Assembly: GCF_003259255.1 (NCBI RefSeq)
Contig: NZ_QGOL01000008.1
Span: forward strand, 358,253 to 422,252
Direction: 5' to 3'
Source: Algoriphagus litoralis
Lineage (GTDB): Bacteria > Bacteroidota > Bacteroidia > Cytophagales > Cyclobacteriaceae
Length of the DNA: 64,000 bases
Both the position numbers and the translations under genes were made by a program. Positions 10,128 to 19,506 of the stretch are shown one piece after another (the first letter of the stretch is position 1; every line of letters begins with the position of its first letter). Below the pieces are notes generated by a model, which saw only the letters and a program-made list of their open reading frames with translations, ran no database searches and had not been told where the DNA came from.

Positions 10128-10320
10128 AGGAAAAACCCCTCAAAAAAATAGCTTCAATAGTTAGAACTTCTATCTCCTTTTTCGATCCAACACCGCTTCC
10201 CTCCTGCTACTAACTCTCAGGGCTTAATTTTAATATCATAAACTCTAATATTGCCAAATAATATTCTGTTTTGAGATAGATCAAAATCGTGACGATTATT
10301 TCAAATACTTTTTTTTGTAT

Positions 10321-10351
10321 TTTGAATACCTTTTTTTGCCTCTTATATTTG
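10321..10351 (+). promoter_or_regulatory. Bacteroidota promoter TTTG-N19-TATATTTG
   Basis: TTTG at 10321-10324, a 19-base spacer, and TATATTTG at 10344-10351 match the Bacteroidota sigma-70 consensus. Only four bases separate the -7 box from the ATG at 10356, so the transcript would be leaderless or nearly so. Confidence 0.65.
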
Positions 10352-10355
10352 TAGC

Positions 10356-12146
10356 ATGAAAACAATTTGGTCGCTAGTTTGGATCTTTTGGTTGGGATTT
10401 TTCGGTAAATCCTTTGGCCAAAATTATTCTACACTCCGTGATGGAGATTGGAGCTCCCAAAATGTATGGAAGCGTCAAACGATATGCCCTGCTCCAAATT
10501 GGGGTTCTGTGAATGATTCAAATCATCCGCAAGTACCCCCTACTTCAAGTTCTTGGCCAGATTGTGCAATTACTGTTACAATCAGTCATCAGATTACTAA
10601 AAGTGATCAGGCAACTTTTTCTTCAAAATTCAAAAGTCTGAAAATCACCCAAGGTGCCAAACTTAATTTTGTTTCAAATAAAACAATCACTGTTACCAAT
10701 AATTCCTATGGTGCAGTAGAATTAATTGTAGATGGAGGTACTTTGGAGGTTTATGATTTAGAAATAAGTAATGGAGCAAAACTAAAAGTCATCAATGGCG
10801 GAAGGGTCATCGTCAGAAGAAACCTATCTACCGGCGGGAATTCCAGTTTGATTGAACTCGATGCAACATCCTCTCTTGAAGTGAAAAATGAGTTTAAACT
10901 CGCAGGTAGCAGTGCCGATGTGAAACTTTCTGGAACTTTTTCAGCTACCACTTTGACAAATACTGGCTCCACATCAAATCATCTTCAGCTTTTACCTGAT
11001 TCACAAGGAACAGTTAAGTTCCTTTCGCTGGTCGGAAGTACAACCAGCACCCTATCTGGGAAACTGAATGTAACCAATGATTTCACATTAGAAGGATCAG
11101 CATCAGCAAGCGTTTCCGGGTCAGGTACATTCACAGTAAATGGATCAAGTGAAATTAAATCTTCCACAAGTTTTCCAATCGAAGGGAACGCCCAATTGAA
11201 AGGCGACCTAACCATAAAAGGCAATGCCTCTGTGCTCGCAAATGGTAATCTTCTGGTAGGAGGAATCACAAATTTGGAAGGAAGCGCAAGTATTGGAATT
11301 CCGGGGTTTGCGACTTTTGAAAAGGATGTAATCCTCAAAGGGGGAGGAACACACCTTCAAGTTTCAGGCGAAGGTGATGTTTTAATCAAAGGTGATTTGG
11401 CCAAGCCTCAATATTCTGGAAGCATTTCAGTCCTGAACAAAGGCCAATTGGTTATTTGTAATGACCGAGTAAATGGAACCAAATCAGGCGCCTACCCTCC
11501 CACAACCCATACAAATATGAATATTGCTCCCTCTCCAGCATACTATGGAGGCTGCCGCATCCTCCCGGTGGAGTTTGCAGACTTCGAGGCTCAATACATT
11601 CCTGCTCAGCGCGCTGGAGTCTTGACTTGGTCCACACTTAAAGAATGGGAGAATTCACATTTTGAAATTGAACGGTCGGTAAATGATGTCAAATCCTGGG
11701 AGGTAATTGGGAAAGTAGAAGGAGCTGGATATTCTGAGACTCCTCTGAAATATAGTTTTGAAGACAAAAGCTTGATTGCCTCTGGAGGAAGCCACTTTTA
11801 CCGCATCAAACAAGTGGATTTCAATGGGAAATTTATCTATTCCAATACAGAAGCCATCCAAGCTAATCCTCTGGAAGGGTCTAATCCATGGACCGCATAT
11901 CCTGTACCTAGTACTCGAAATGAGCGAGTAGAGATCAAACTCCTAAGACCTGAATCCTATCATGATGAGCCAATCTTCGTGACAGTTTCTTCTATGACTG
12001 GATTAACTGAAACTTACCAGTATTCATCACCAAGCATTCTTTCCAGAGATCTCCCTGAGGCCATTAAAACCCGATCTCAAGGAATCTATATTTTGAAAAT
12101 CCAATGGGGTGATACTGTTCAACAACTGAAACTCATCATTCAGTAG
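10356..12146 (+). CDS. Secreted T9SS cargo protein, beta-solenoid type
   Basis: 596 residues. Signal peptide 1-21 (cleavage near FGQ), then a YSTLRDGDWSSQNVWKR opening that parallels the YTSNQDGNWNSVSIWTR opening of the previous gene. Residues about 80-370 are regular short beta repeats (for example LKGDLTIKGNASVLANGNL), consistent with a right-handed beta-solenoid. Residues about 402-596 are the shared C-terminal module (HFEIERSVNDVKSWEVIG, then AYPVPSTRN in place of YPNPTTGDP) and a T9SS-like end. It is the third of three adjacent paralogues, lacking the glycine-rich part. The degenerate YPVP motif and the QLKLIIQ ending make the sorting tail more divergent than in its neighbours. Confidence 0.85.
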   Translation: MKTIWSLVWIFWLGFFGKSFGQNYSTLRDGDWSSQNVWKRQTICPAPNWGSVNDSNHPQVPPTSSSWPDCAITVTISHQITKSDQATFSSKFKSLKITQGAKLNFVSNKTITVTNNSYGAVELIVDGGTLEVYDLEISNGAKLKVINGGRVIVRRNLSTGGNSSLIELDATSSLEVKNEFKLAGSSADVKLSGTFSATTLTNTGSTSNHLQLLPDSQGTVKFLSLVGSTTSTLSGKLNVTNDFTLEGSASASVSGSGTFTVNGSSEIKSSTSFPIEGNAQLKGDLTIKGNASVLANGNLLVGGITNLEGSASIGIPGFATFEKDVILKGGGTHLQVSGEGDVLIKGDLAKPQYSGSISVLNKGQLVICNDRVNGTKSGAYPPTTHTNMNIAPSPAYYGGCRILPVEFADFEAQYIPAQRAGVLTWSTLKEWENSHFEIERSVNDVKSWEVIGKVEGAGYSETPLKYSFEDKSLIASGGSHFYRIKQVDFNGKFIYSNTEAIQANPLEGSNPWTAYPVPSTRNERVEIKLLRPESYHDEPIFVTVSSMTGLTETYQYSSPSILSRDLPEAIKTRSQGIYILKIQWGDTVQQLKLIIQ

Positions 12147-12269
12147 TTTTTCAAAGCATTGAACAGATCCAAAAGTCGATAGCTACTTGCCATCTTTTTT
12201 TCTTCTTTTATTAATAGGTATATCCATTATTCTTTTTGTTCATCTAATGGGTATCTCACCTAGGGTTTA

Positions 12270-12324
12270 TTCGGACTTAGTTCGGACTTAGTTCGGACTT
12301 TCTATGGCTTCTATTCGACTTGAG
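12270..12324 (+). repeat. 11-bp tandem repeat, five units
   Basis: Units TTCGGACTTAG, TTCGGACTTAG, TTCGGACTTTC, TATGGCTTCTA, TTCGACTTGAG, spaced exactly 11 bases. The GGACT core is shared with the array at 6276-6330. It lies in the 581-base gap between the third T9SS gene and the lipoprotein gene. That gap also has a small AGGTAT/ATACCT hairpin at 12379-12394 and no supported gene. Confidence 0.7.
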
Positions 12325-12727
12325 CCCGAATTAAAGTAGAATAAAGGCCAAAGATGAGGTGAAAATACCTCAATAATAAGGTATCGCCATACCTATCCAA
12401 TCTTACATTTTTAACCCCATCCACCTGAAATCAATCAAACTGCTCATTTACTAAGTGGCATTTTTTTCAATGGAAAAAGTAGACCTAGACTAGGGGTAAA
12501 TTTTTATTCAAATATTGACCAGGTTGTTTTTTAAAGTTTTTCTCTATATTTCGAGCCATTTTCAAAATAAAATTCCTTTTTTTTTATTCAAACCAAATTA
12601 TATATCATTTTACAGTATTTGAAAAACAAAAAAATTGTGACGAAATCAAACGTTTCTGCAATGAAATAAAGCAGTAATTCTTCCCCATCCTCCGAGATTC
12701 TAAGTCAAAGCAAAACAATTTTAAATT

Positions 12728-14389
12728 ATGAAAAGAAAAATTCACGCGTGGGCTGCTAAGCCTATCTTATTCCTAACGCTTATTTTGATAGGATCCGCTT
12801 GTGAGAATACCTCTGAAAATCCAAATGATGACAACATCCTGCTCAATAATGATGCAGAAACCCTGAGCCAAAGGTTAAGTTTGGATGGTTCTGGGGTTAT
12901 CGGCATCACAGCCCCCTCCAACCCATCAGGAAGGACACTAGATGATGACGATGCCGAGAAAATTTCATTGGTCCTGATTTCTCAAGCCTCCTCTCCTACC
13001 TATGAAGGCACCTCGCTTCAGGCTACACACGTGGATATTGAGGATGACTTTGCCTTTGTATCGTACAACACAGCTGGACCCCAATACCTTGGAGCAGTGG
13101 AGATATTTGATATTTCTGATGCGTATAAGCCAAAAATCGTATCTCAGGTAATTTTCAAAAATGCAGATGTCAGCGCTGTAGAATATAGAAATGGACAATT
13201 ATATCTGGCAATGGCCATCGATGTGGATAACAGTGATGCTTCCAGCCCTGCTAATTTGGGTATAGTATCCGTCGTGAATGGCCAATTTACCTCGGATTTT
13301 AAATTTGTCTCAGTGCCCGGATTTGTAGCTACAGACGTCCAGGCGACAAGTGAATTTGTGGCTTTGGTCAGTGGCAACAATGGCTCGCTGACACTATTTA
13401 ATAGCAGTCTTGAGACTTTGAGAGAATTACCGTTTGAGGATTTGAGAGGTGTAGCCTATGGGGATGATCGCCTTGCAATTCTAAGCGGAAGTGCCGGAGC
13501 TAAAATCCTAAATCCCAATTCCCTCGCTGAAGTGGCCAGCATCAGCCTGCCCGCAGATGCATCGGAAGCCAAACGAACTATGGACATCGAGGACGATCAT
13601 CTTTACATTGCCGAAGGGAAAAATGGATCGGGCATTTACCGACTTTCCAACGGGCAAGAAGTCAACAAACTTTCGATCCCCATCAATCCGGAAAATGTTG
13701 AATCCGGCGATATTGTAACCAATGCGGTTTCTGTTGAGGATGATTTGCTGTTTATGGCAAATGGTGCGGCCGGAATCTCCATCGCAGACGTCGATGATGA
13801 AGAGGAGGCCGAACTTTATGGGGTATTGGACTTAGATGGCTCTTCCAATTTTGTCAGGTATGAAGACAAATTTGTCTTTGTGGCAACGGGTGCCGGCGGC
13901 CTCCAGATTCTGAAGATTGAGAAAAAAGACGAGGATGATGACGACGATGATGAGAACGAAAAGCCAGACTGTGAATCCCTTGAGTCATACAAAGGCAACT
14001 CCAATCTCAATGTGAACAGCAATGAATCCGTAGGATATCGGGGGTCTGCTCAATTGAAAAATGTCAACATCGGCGGAACCTTCCTTTTTTGCGGTTCTTT
14101 GGCCATTGAGCAAAATCTAAATGTAAACTCAAACGGGCTGATGGAGGTATATGGATCTTTTGCTTTTGGCCAATATAGAAAAAACACCAGTCTGAACGTC
14201 AACAGCAATGCTATCCTCAGACTTTCAGGAAGTATAGTAATCTATGGGGACTTGAGACTAAATAGTGGTGCAAAACTGGAGTTTGTGGGAGAAGGCACAT
14301 CAATTACAGTCTATGGCGACGTCACCATCAACAGTGGAGCCAGCATATCGGGAGAGTTTACCGATACTGAAGGCAAGCTGAAAAAGTAA
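12728..14389 (+). CDS. LVIVD-like beta-propeller lipoprotein with LNVNSN C-terminal repeats
   Basis: 553 residues. The N-terminus has a hydrophobic stretch ending in GSAC (Cys25), a plausible lipobox, followed by an acidic/Asn-rich linker. Residues about 95-395 contain repeats such as VDIEDDFAFVSYN, VSVEDDLLFMANGAAGI and VRYEDKFVFVATGAGGL, like LVIVD beta-propeller blades. An Asp-rich stretch near residues 400-412 leads to a C-terminal part (about 420-553) in which LNVNSN occurs three times and short beta strands suggest a solenoid, somewhat like the T9SS genes upstream. Probably outer-membrane or surface anchored. Function unknown. A terminator follows the stop. Confidence 0.75.
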   Translation: MKRKIHAWAAKPILFLTLILIGSACENTSENPNDDNILLNNDAETLSQRLSLDGSGVIGITAPSNPSGRTLDDDDAEKISLVLISQASSPTYEGTSLQATHVDIEDDFAFVSYNTAGPQYLGAVEIFDISDAYKPKIVSQVIFKNADVSAVEYRNGQLYLAMAIDVDNSDASSPANLGIVSVVNGQFTSDFKFVSVPGFVATDVQATSEFVALVSGNNGSLTLFNSSLETLRELPFEDLRGVAYGDDRLAILSGSAGAKILNPNSLAEVASISLPADASEAKRTMDIEDDHLYIAEGKNGSGIYRLSNGQEVNKLSIPINPENVESGDIVTNAVSVEDDLLFMANGAAGISIADVDDEEEAELYGVLDLDGSSNFVRYEDKFVFVATGAGGLQILKIEKKDEDDDDDDENEKPDCESLESYKGNSNLNVNSNESVGYRGSAQLKNVNIGGTFLFCGSLAIEQNLNVNSNGLMEVYGSFAFGQYRKNTSLNVNSNAILRLSGSIVIYGDLRLNSGAKLEFVGEGTSITVYGDVTINSGASISGEFTDTEGKLKK

Positions 14390-14407
14390 GCAAACCATCA
14401 ATCATGC

Positions 14408-14447
14408 GAATAGCGGCCGAAGGATATTCAGCCGCTATTCTTTTTTT
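14408..14447 (+). terminator. Rho-independent terminator
   Basis: GAATAGCGGC pairs with GCCGCTATTC (10 bp, 13-nt loop), followed by seven T. Located 19 bases after the lipoprotein stop. Confidence 0.88.
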
Positions 14448-14517
14448 ACACGGATTTCTCTTTACTTAATGAATATGCCTGAGGCTATTCCATGATCTGG
14501 CTATAACCACTCAACAG

Positions 14518-17500
14518 CTATTCATCCTCTTCCTTTTTAATTTCCTTTGGTCCTTTGGCTCTCCCAAGTCCAAAAGTTCCTCTTAGTCCACTGAAGGTAG
14601 CTTTCCACCAAGCACTGAACACAAACTTTCGCTTGTCTCGTTCTTGATAGATTTTTCGGGAAACAACTTTTGAGGAAAGCCCTCTGGGATTTCTATTTTT
14701 TGCCAAAAGATTGGCTCCAAAGGTATATACTTTCAATTTACCCAAACCTTGTTCTAGCGTGAGCGAATCCAAAAACTGGATTTTCAAATTGGAGTAGGCA
14801 AACTTCATTTCTCCGATCGCTTCATCATCCGTCAGACGAAACTGCCAATCTCCCTCAGTCACTGTCCCATCCAATGCCTTAATAAAAAGAGTCTTGGAGA
14901 GGAAGTCATTTGATTCGTTGAATGCAAATCTATCCATGTTCACTTTGACATCCATAGGATAGTCTTCCTCAAATAGCATCACCGCATTCAACGTAACTTT
15001 GGAGGTGTCCATGATGTAGGCTTCGATTCCGAGTCGCAATTGATCCAGTGGATATTCCTGACCGGCTTTTCTGAGAAAAAAGGGAGCCATATCTACATTG
15101 ATTCGATCAAATGAAATCATTCCGGGCATTAAGCCTTTTTCGGCAAATTCAAAATACCGCAAATCCCCACCACGAATTCGCAGAAAATTTAGGTCAGCAT
15201 CAATTCTAGCGTGCTCCAGCAGATGCTGAGGCATCGGCTTCTGGGCAGCACTGTCAAATGGTCGCCTTTTATCCCGTAGCAGATCAATTTGCGGATCGTC
15301 TATAGTGAGCCCTTCCGCCTTCATTGTTTTGTTTTCGAGATAGCTTTGAATATCCAACTTATCTATTCCAACCGACTTTATTATAGCTGTGACAGCATCT
15401 GTTTGGTAGGGTAATTTCCTGAGTGTGGCATAATTCCCAGATAAAGGACGATAATAAATATTCTCCAAAACAAGGTTATTGCTGCTGTAATCCACACTTC
15501 CTATGTCGATCTTATAGAGACTGTCTGGAGTAACCATCGAATAGTCACCCAAGCTGAATTTGGTATCTACTTCGGCAAGTTTTTTCAGGTCCACCGCTTG
15601 ATTTTTATCCAATAGATCCAGATTCAGGCCTTCGATATCCAGTCCAATGCCTTGGAAATCCAGTCTTGGGATTGGCCCTTTTCCTTTGTGATGCACCGTC
15701 AATTCTCCATTTTCCAGATGAAAATCTCCGAGCAAAATGGACTGAATCAGGGAAGTCGAGGACTTAGGCTTGCTGGGTTTGGTGGCTTTTTCCACCTTGG
15801 CAGTATCCAGGTAGAGATTCAATTTGGGATTGACTACCCTGATATCTTTAAGGTTAAATATTCCTGTCTCCTGGATTTCAGCGAGATAATTATTTCTCAA
15901 AATGAGTTGGTCTATTTTAGCTTCTAGGACAGGATTTCCCGGTTTTCCAAATTGATCCTTTGGTATAAGGTAGAAATCGGTAAAGGAGATTTCATCGTTA
16001 AGGTTTCCGATAATTACATCCGAAAAACCTAAGGTGTGAACGCTATCAGGCAAGGCAAATTTGAAATCATTCAGACTCAAGTTTACCTCCTTGTACATAT
16101 CCCCGACTTTCCGTGTAGCAGAAATAGCAGAATCCAGCCTAAAGTCACGAATCATCAATTCAAACTCAGTTTGGATTGAGTTCAGCTCAGAATCATCTAC
16201 TTGATAATTGATAGCGACAGTAGAATTCCTGGTCTGAATAGTATCGATCAGAATCTCACTGAGTGCTCTTTTTTTGATTTTTTTAGCTGAAGGAGAGTCA
16301 GACTTTTGTTCGACTTTTTTGTCAATTCCTACTTCAATGTTTCCTTGGCTTATCTCGAGTTTGTTCAGATCCAATTTATTTTCAAAGAAAAATTCTTCGA
16401 TATCCACCCCTTGAAAACTTACCGAGGGAAACTGCATCCCCAGCTGGATTCTTCCGGAGAAATTCTCATTTGGGATCAACTCCAAATCCTTGATTTCAAT
16501 CGATTGGGACAGAGAATTAAATTTCAGTTGATCTGTCGTTACCTCATATTTTCCGCCTGCCAGACTGAAAGAATAATTATTGAAGATGAGTTCGATTTCA
16601 TCAGAAAAGAGGGTTTTATCCTCTTGAATCAATCCTTGCTCATCCAGATAAAAGTTTTTTAGCTTAAAGGAAAAATTATCTTCTTCAAAACTGGACCGTT
16701 TATTCTCAACCAAACTTTGGTACTTGATTTGGGCTTTATCCAAACTGAGCGAATCGATCTGAATCGTCTTGAAATACCCTAATAGTAGGTTTTTGACATC
16801 GGCCGAGGATTCAGGTGAATCACCTGATTTTGCTTTTTCCCGATAATTTGAAATGAAAAAGGTAGGACCTGGCAGTACAATCTGCCTGATGAAAAGTTCT
16901 TCATTATAAAAGGCTGATTTGATATCGATCCCTTCCGCTCTGAATACAGGGACTGAAAAATCAATCGCTGCTGTTTTGCCATAGGCATCCAGCGCGGTCT
17001 GGATTTGCTCTTGATTTTCAGGGCGAATGGTCAGATTATACACCTCCAGCAATTGTCGTTTGGAGTCTACGATCAATTGATCAGCCAGAATGGTATGCAG
17101 GTTGTCTTTTAGCTTAAGCCGATACTTATCCAGCGAGAGGTAAATCTCCCCGATTTTTAATTTTTCGGCTAGGGCTAGTTCCGAATCCTCGACTAGCTCC
17201 AAGTCCTCTAGGCGGAAACTGAATTTTTCAAACCCAATATCATTGCTACGCTGTCCCCTTTCATCCTTGAACTGGATCAAGCCTTCCTCCACCCCAAAAT
17301 TTCGGATGTTGATCCGATTTAAAAATCCAGAAATCACCTCAGCAGCCGGGACTTGCTTACTTTTGTCCGCAGTAGACTCTCTCAGCTCCGTAAATTCCAC
17401 TTTTGGTTGATAGATCAGGATTTCATCAGCCTGAAGATTCCCCTCATTGTATAACTTTTTGAGATCGATCTCTTCAATCGAAAACTCTGTCAAGTCAATT

Positions 17501-18873
17501 TTCAGAAGTTTTTCCGGATTTTGGTTTACGGCTGGATCAGTCCTTGGCTGAATACTCAGATTTCTCACGATCAACTCGTCTTTGAATGAAGATAGGCTGA
17601 CCTCCTCTCCTGTCAATACATGAATCTGGTCACCAAGGTAAATCTTGCTCCCTTTGATATCCATGGCAGCATCTTTCCCATAGAAAAATTGGTTTGTCCG
17701 TCGGATAGAATCGTCACCCAGATAAAATCCAACCATCTTGAAATCCAATTCATCCAGTTCAATTCTGTTTTTCAGGGTATCGTCCAATTCCGATTTGACA
17801 AAAGTCCCTTTAGTAATGGACAGCTCTTTGATGGAGACTGACTCGAGGTTGCCTTTGATGAAATCATTCAAATCTCCAGTTCCTGCACTATCGGATTTAA
17901 CTTTTGGATTACTTGCAATTTTGAAATTTGGATCATTCAAGATCAATTCATCCACTTCCAATACCGAAGTCATAAATGCCTTATTCAGATCCACATTTCC
18001 GATTCGGAGCTCCTCCAAACCCACTTGATAATAGGCCCTGCTGTCCTTCGTTTTATCTGGATTTAGTACAAAATTTTGGATATCAATACTATTGTCCAAA
18101 GAAGAAATAAATACCCGCTCGGCTAGAATGGTGTGAATACCATCAGGCAATGGAAAGGTAACCTGATCAAGTTCAAACTCAAATCCTTCTGCATTGAAAG
18201 GGGTTTCCCATTCTTTTTGAGTAGTCAGATCAATGTTTTTAACTATAAGTGCTGTATTTTCAGCTCTTAAGGCATCTTGGCTCAGGAAATTGAAAAAGAA
18301 AAAATTCGCATGATCAATTTCTACCTCTTTTACCAGTAGCCCTGTCAAGTTTATACTTTGAACAGTCTTCTTAATTTCCTCTTCGAGTGCTTTTATCGGG
18401 GAAATTTTCTTAGTCCCTGCTGAAGCACCCTTCGGTTTTTTTGAGTTGGGATTCTGTGAGCTTTCGGGAAGATCTAGGATGACATTGGGATTGTCGATAT
18501 ATATTTTCCCAATCGTAAAGTTTTTGTCATAAAAGCTATACCAAAGACCTGTAAAGGCAATCTGATCTAATTTCACGTCAAAAAGCGCCTGTCCATCTTT
18601 TCTCAAATCAGAATTCATGGGCTTCATGACGATTCCGTCCATAAAAAAACCTCTCCTCAGAAGAGAAAAGCTGAAGCGGTTGAAATCAATCTGATAGATA
18701 TTATCTGTGGCTTCGTTGATTTTACGTTGTGCTAGATTTGAGAGAAAAATGTTGGAGCCGAAGTATACTATAAATTCCAAAAAAAGAAGGGAAAGTATCC
18801 CCATCATGACCCAGCGGAGTATTTTTTTTCTAAGTGGATGGGCAAAATGTTTCTCCCGTTTCCCAGATGCCAT
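14518..18873 (-). CDS. Large AsmA-like membrane-anchored protein
   Basis: 1451 residues. A short basic cytoplasmic tail is followed by one membrane helix (about 20-44), and the rest is predicted outside the cytoplasm. The long body repeats a pattern of short amphipathic strands of the form 'DL...L.I..I....N..L..I.DL.I.P', seen about every 150-200 residues, without any catalytic motif. This architecture fits AsmA/TamB-type bridge proteins, which span the periplasm and are linked to lipid transport or outer-membrane homeostasis (family knowledge). The assignment rests on architecture and not on a diagnostic motif. The C-terminus is very charged (KGPKEIKKEEDE). It is probably a single-gene unit: the terminator of a tRNA-like gene lies just upstream on the same strand, so read-through from that gene is possible. 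Confidence 0.7.
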   Translation of the reverse strand: MASGKREKHFAHPLRKKILRWVMMGILSLLFLEFIVYFGSNIFLSNLAQRKINEATDNIYQIDFNRFSFSLLRRGFFMDGIVMKPMNSDLRKDGQALFDVKLDQIAFTGLWYSFYDKNFTIGKIYIDNPNVILDLPESSQNPNSKKPKGASAGTKKISPIKALEEEIKKTVQSINLTGLLVKEVEIDHANFFFFNFLSQDALRAENTALIVKNIDLTTQKEWETPFNAEGFEFELDQVTFPLPDGIHTILAERVFISSLDNSIDIQNFVLNPDKTKDSRAYYQVGLEELRIGNVDLNKAFMTSVLEVDELILNDPNFKIASNPKVKSDSAGTGDLNDFIKGNLESVSIKELSITKGTFVKSELDDTLKNRIELDELDFKMVGFYLGDDSIRRTNQFFYGKDAAMDIKGSKIYLGDQIHVLTGEEVSLSSFKDELIVRNLSIQPRTDPAVNQNPEKLLKIDLTEFSIEEIDLKKLYNEGNLQADEILIYQPKVEFTELRESTADKSKQVPAAEVISGFLNRINIRNFGVEEGLIQFKDERGQRSNDIGFEKFSFRLEDLELVEDSELALAEKLKIGEIYLSLDKYRLKLKDNLHTILADQLIVDSKRQLLEVYNLTIRPENQEQIQTALDAYGKTAAIDFSVPVFRAEGIDIKSAFYNEELFIRQIVLPGPTFFISNYREKAKSGDSPESSADVKNLLLGYFKTIQIDSLSLDKAQIKYQSLVENKRSSFEEDNFSFKLKNFYLDEQGLIQEDKTLFSDEIELIFNNYSFSLAGGKYEVTTDQLKFNSLSQSIEIKDLELIPNENFSGRIQLGMQFPSVSFQGVDIEEFFFENKLDLNKLEISQGNIEVGIDKKVEQKSDSPSAKKIKKRALSEILIDTIQTRNSTVAINYQVDDSELNSIQTEFELMIRDFRLDSAISATRKVGDMYKEVNLSLNDFKFALPDSVHTLGFSDVIIGNLNDEISFTDFYLIPKDQFGKPGNPVLEAKIDQLILRNNYLAEIQETGIFNLKDIRVVNPKLNLYLDTAKVEKATKPSKPKSSTSLIQSILLGDFHLENGELTVHHKGKGPIPRLDFQGIGLDIEGLNLDLLDKNQAVDLKKLAEVDTKFSLGDYSMVTPDSLYKIDIGSVDYSSNNLVLENIYYRPLSGNYATLRKLPYQTDAVTAIIKSVGIDKLDIQSYLENKTMKAEGLTIDDPQIDLLRDKRRPFDSAAQKPMPQHLLEHARIDADLNFLRIRGGDLRYFEFAEKGLMPGMISFDRINVDMAPFFLRKAGQEYPLDQLRLGIEAYIMDTSKVTLNAVMLFEEDYPMDVKVNMDRFAFNESNDFLSKTLFIKALDGTVTEGDWQFRLTDDEAIGEMKFAYSNLKIQFLDSLTLEQGLGKLKVYTFGANLLAKNRNPRGLSSKVVSRKIYQERDKRKFVFSAWWKATFSGLRGTFGLGRAKGPKEIKKEEDE

Positions 18874-18911
18874 ACAGATGATTTAAACTCTTATTGATGA
18901 AAAGATAGCAT

Positions 18912-18958
18912 AAAAAAATCCCAAAAACACCAAAAGCAATGCAGTGCATTGCTTTTGG
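18912..18958 (-). terminator. Terminator of tRNA-like gene 1
   Basis: On the minus strand CCAAAAGCAATGCA pairs with TGCATTGCTTTTGG (14 bp, minimal loop; 18930-18958), followed by TGTTTTTGGGATTTTTTT. It starts 6 bases after the tRNA-like 3' end. Confidence 0.85.
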
Positions 18959-18964
18959 GAAGTG

Positions 18965-19087
18965 CTGTAGGAGAAGGATTCGAACCTCCACGAGGCAGTT
19001 AGGCAATAGTCCGGTTGAATTACGCTTTGTGCTGGGATCCTCACCCCCGAGACAGGAGGGCTTGTCTGCCAATTTCAACATCCTACA
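18965..19087 (-). tRNA. tRNA-like gene 1: type II body, GUC anticodon position, ~54-nt variable arm
   Basis: Minus-strand RNA of 123 nt. The acceptor stem is TGTAGGA/TCCTACA with G as discriminator and no encoded CCA. Then come U8-G9, a D-arm TTG-AAATTGGCAGA-CAA laid out as in bacterial tRNA-Leu (GG present), an anticodon stem CCCTC/GGGGG with loop CTGTCTC, and a T-arm GGAGG-TTCGAAT-CCTTC. Position 34-36 reads GUC (Asp), but U37 is unusual and the body is not tRNA-Asp. The region between anticodon stem and T-stem is 54 nt, against about 10-20 nt in normal type II tRNAs; GAGG/CCTC closes its base. It could be a decoy or regulatory RNA, or an unusual tRNA. A second copy lies at 19507-19631. Confidence 0.75.
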
Positions 19088-19152
19088 AAATGAAAATGAT
19101 GGAGTTAAATTTATCTTACCCTTTTGGTAAAACTTTCTTAACCCCCTGATAA

Positions 19153-19175
19153 TCAAAAAGCTCTTGCGAGCTTTC
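19153..19175 (-). terminator. Terminator-like hairpin between the two tRNA-like genes
   Basis: Minus strand CGAAAGCTC-GCAA-GAGCTTTTTGA: a 7-bp stem with a GCAA tetraloop, followed by T. It lies upstream of tRNA-like gene 1 and well downstream of gene 2's own terminator, so its partner transcript is unclear. It could end a small unrecognised RNA from 19180-19440 or act as an attenuator. Confidence 0.5.
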
Positions 19176-19443
19176 GGATATAGAATGAATAGGTTTGAGA
19201 AATAATATTCCCCAAAATTAGAAATACCATTGGTTTATTAAAATTTTGGCAAGTTTTATTTTATTTTTTTACATTATTTTTAATAAAAACTCTTTTTTCA
19301 GAATAAAAAGGAAATCGAACACGCAAAAATGACCTTTTTGTAAACAATTTGTTAATCTAGTCTATATCTTAAAAAAACTTTATAAAGCTATTGAATTAAT
19401 CATGGATACAGAATATAATTTGGCCTATCAAATTTTAGGCAAT

Positions 19444-19475
19444 AAAAAAACCATGAAATAAAATTTCATGGTTTT
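19444..19475 (-). terminator. Terminator of tRNA-like gene 2
   Basis: Perfect 12-bp stem AAAACCATGAAA/TTTCATGGTTTT with a 5-nt loop, with a T run on the minus strand. It lies 31 bases past the tRNA-like 3' end. Confidence 0.85.
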
Positions 19476-19506
19476 AGTCAATTAACAATAAACCCAAAAT
19501 AACCTG

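Noticed and set aside
12270..12324. CRISPR repeat
   Set aside because: Units are 11 bases with no spacers, unlike CRISPR.
18939..19156. Open frames of 63-108 codons over the tRNA-like gene at 18965-19087
   Set aside because: They overlap a well-folded tRNA-like RNA, have no family signature and no upstream promoter of their own.
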